DNA from: Hydrogenophilales bacterium 16-64-40
GTDB lineage: Bacteria; Pseudomonadota; Gammaproteobacteria; Burkholderiales; Thiobacillaceae
NCBI GenBank assembly: GCA_002256995.1
Contig: NCGX01000011.1
Span: 62,001 to 126,000, forward strand
Length of the DNA stretch: 64,000 nt
Direction: 5' to 3'
Part shown: positions 63,115-64,000 of the stretch, in pieces
Position numbering within the stretch: the stretch's first letter is position 1
Layout of the letters: the number at the start of each line of letters is the position of its first letter
Notes under the pieces: model-generated
Seen by the model: the letters and a program-made list of their open reading frames with translations, nothing else
The model's database searches: none
What the model was told of the DNA's origin: nothing
Translations under genes and position numbers: made by a program

Positions 63115-63189
63115 GGCAGACGGGGTGGAATGGGAACCCGCGAATTCTACCAGCGCATGGGCTGGCGCGGGTTTGGTGCGGGGGCGCCG

Positions 63190-63218
63190 GTGTCATAAAT
63201 CAGTCATACTGCTGTCAT
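63190..63218 (+). promoter_or_regulatory. Triple Pho box before phoB
   Basis: Three 7-mers at 11-bp spacing: GTGTCAT (63190), CAGTCAT (63201) and CTGTCAT (63212), each followed by 4 bp. This matches PhoB-binding repeats and suggests autoregulation. The last unit ends 35 bp before the phoB ATG. Confidence 0.85.
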
Positions 63219-63253
63219 AGTATGGCCACCATCTAAATAAGGCTGGAGTCACC

Positions 63254-63946
63254 ATGGCTGCCAATATTTTGCTGGTCGAAGACGAACCCGGGATTCAGGA
63301 GCTGCTCAAGTTCAACCTGACGCAGGCCGGCCATCAGGTCACTGCCGCCAGTGACGCCGAGCACGCGCTGACCTTCCTCAAGAGCACGCTGCCCGACGTC
63401 ATCCTGCTCGACTGGATGCTGCCCGGCATGTCGGGCATCGACCTGTGCCGCCGCCTGCGCAGCGACGAACGCTACCAGCCCATCCCCATCATCATGCTGA
63501 CCGCGCGCGGCGAGGAGCGCGACAAGGTGCTGGGGCTGGACAGCGGCGCCGACGATTACATCACCAAGCCGTTCTCGCCGCGCGAGCTGGTGTCGCGCAT
63601 CAAGGCCGTGCTGCGTCGCCGCGCCCCGCAGATGACCGACGACCCGGTGGAAATCAACGGCTTGCGGCTCGATCCCGCCAGCCACCGGGTCGTGGGCAAT
63701 GGCCAGCCGCTGGAACTGGGGCCGACCGAATTCCGCCTGCTGCACTTCTTCATGACGCATCCCGAGCGCGTCTATTCGCGTACCCAGCTGCTCGACCAGG
63801 TGTGGGGCGACGACGTGTTCGTCGAGGAGCGCACGGTCGATGTCCACATCCGCCGCCTGCGTCTGGCGCTGGAGCCGTCCCGCCACGCCGAGCTGATCCA
63901 GACCGTGCGTGGATCGGGCTACCGCTTTTCGGCCGAAGTGGGATAA
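63254..63946 (+). CDS. phoB: Phosphate regulon response regulator PhoB
   Basis: A 230-residue OmpR-family regulator. Receiver with phospho-acceptor Asp53 (ILLDWMLPG) and Lys105 region (TKPFSPREL); winged-helix DNA-binding domain with [21 protein letters not shown] and [12 protein letters not shown]. It activates the Pho regulon under phosphate shortage. Preceded by a triple Pho box. A candidate phoR start follows after 30 bp. Confidence 0.95.
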   Translation: MAANILLVEDEPGIQELLKFNLTQAGHQVTAASDAEHALTFLKSTLPDVILLDWMLPGMSGIDLCRRLRSDERYQPIPIIMLTARGEERDKVLGLDSGADDYITKPFSPRELVSRIKAVLRRRAPQMTDDPVEINGLRLDPASHRVVGNGQPLELGPTEFRLLHFFMTHPERVYSRTQLLDQVWGDDVFVEERTVDVHIRRLRLALEPSRHAELIQTVRGSGYRFSAEVG

Positions 63947-63976
63947 TCCGCACTCCGCGTGCTTCGAATCGAATAT

Positions 63977-64000
63977 ATGGGTTTCTGGTGGCGTCCGCTC
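63977..64000 (+). CDS. phoR: Start of the phoR sensor kinase (cut by window edge)
   Basis: ATG at 63977 opens 8 codons (MGFWWRPL) to the edge. PhoR proteins commonly begin with a short WWR-type segment before the first membrane helix, and phoR follows phoB in most genomes. Little more can be said from 24 bp. Confidence 0.45.

Overview
The window is a GC-rich, gene-dense bacterial chromosome segment. The gene content points to a betaproteobacterium, most likely a Thiobacillus-like member of the Nitrosomonadales. Supporting signs are the pilMNOPQ-aroK block, the aroQ-accB-accC-prmA string, System II cytochrome c maturation (ResB/CcsB), ubiE-ubiJ-ubiB, a two-subunit glycine dehydrogenase, and an XrtA/PEP-CTERM exopolysaccharide regulatory system. 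This assignment is inference from content and order. No rRNA, tRNA, CRISPR array, transposase or phage gene was seen.

Layout. 1-9.6 kb: partial rep helicase with a glutaredoxin-like gene, apaH, an OlsA/OlsB-like acyltransferase pair (ornithine lipid), a glycine-zipper lipoprotein, a PfkB kinase, a PAP2 phosphatase with a GT4 glycosyltransferase, a FimV-like protein and dgkA. 9.6-15.3 kb: glycine cleavage operon (gcvT, gcvH, gcvPA, then DUF3144, tpx and a damaged gcvPB) behind a tandem glycine riboswitch with its own terminator. 15.3-24.3 kb: DUF3426 protein, prmA, accC, accB, aroQ, then tlpA, ccsB, resB and a cytochrome c4. 24.3-27.9 kb: engB, hemB, and a two-gene FeeM-like acyltransferase/ThiF-like adenylyltransferase pair. 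28-39.9 kb: PEP-CTERM protein with a strong sigma-54 promoter, two tandem PrsT-type TPR lipoproteins, PrsR and PrsK, and an EPS sugar transferase split by a G9 tract. 39.9-48.2 kb: nucleotidyltransferase-like gene, mrcA, then pilMNOPQ. 48.2-58.7 kb: aroK followed by a surface-polysaccharide string (beta-helix protein, VanZ protein, two O-antigen-ligase-like proteins, a second PEP-CTERM protein), a DHH phosphoesterase and a divergent ATP sulfurylase/APS kinase fusion. 58.7-64 kb: a PEP-CTERM tail relic, a sodium/solute symporter, ubiB-ubiJ-ubiE, and phoB behind a triple Pho box with the first codons of phoR.

How the parts fit. PrsK/PrsR would sense a signal and activate sigma-54 promoters such as the one before the 28 kb PEP-CTERM gene; the PrsT proteins, the sugar transferase and the 48-56 kb string would make and anchor exopolysaccharide. 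The exosortase itself is not in the window. The OlsBA pair, GT4/PAP2 pair and phoB suggest membrane-lipid change under phosphate limitation, but no Pho box was found in front of the lipid genes.

Most notable: (1) the FeeM-like/ThiF pair; (2) the polysaccharide string between aroK and the sulfurylase fusion; (3) five intergenic inverted repeats built from purine-rich heptads whose two arms change together; (4) two lesions (gcvPB deletion/frameshift, G9 frameshift in the EPS sugar transferase); (5) the sigma-54/IHF promoter of a PEP-CTERM gene; (6) the ATP sulfurylase domain with altered catalytic motifs.
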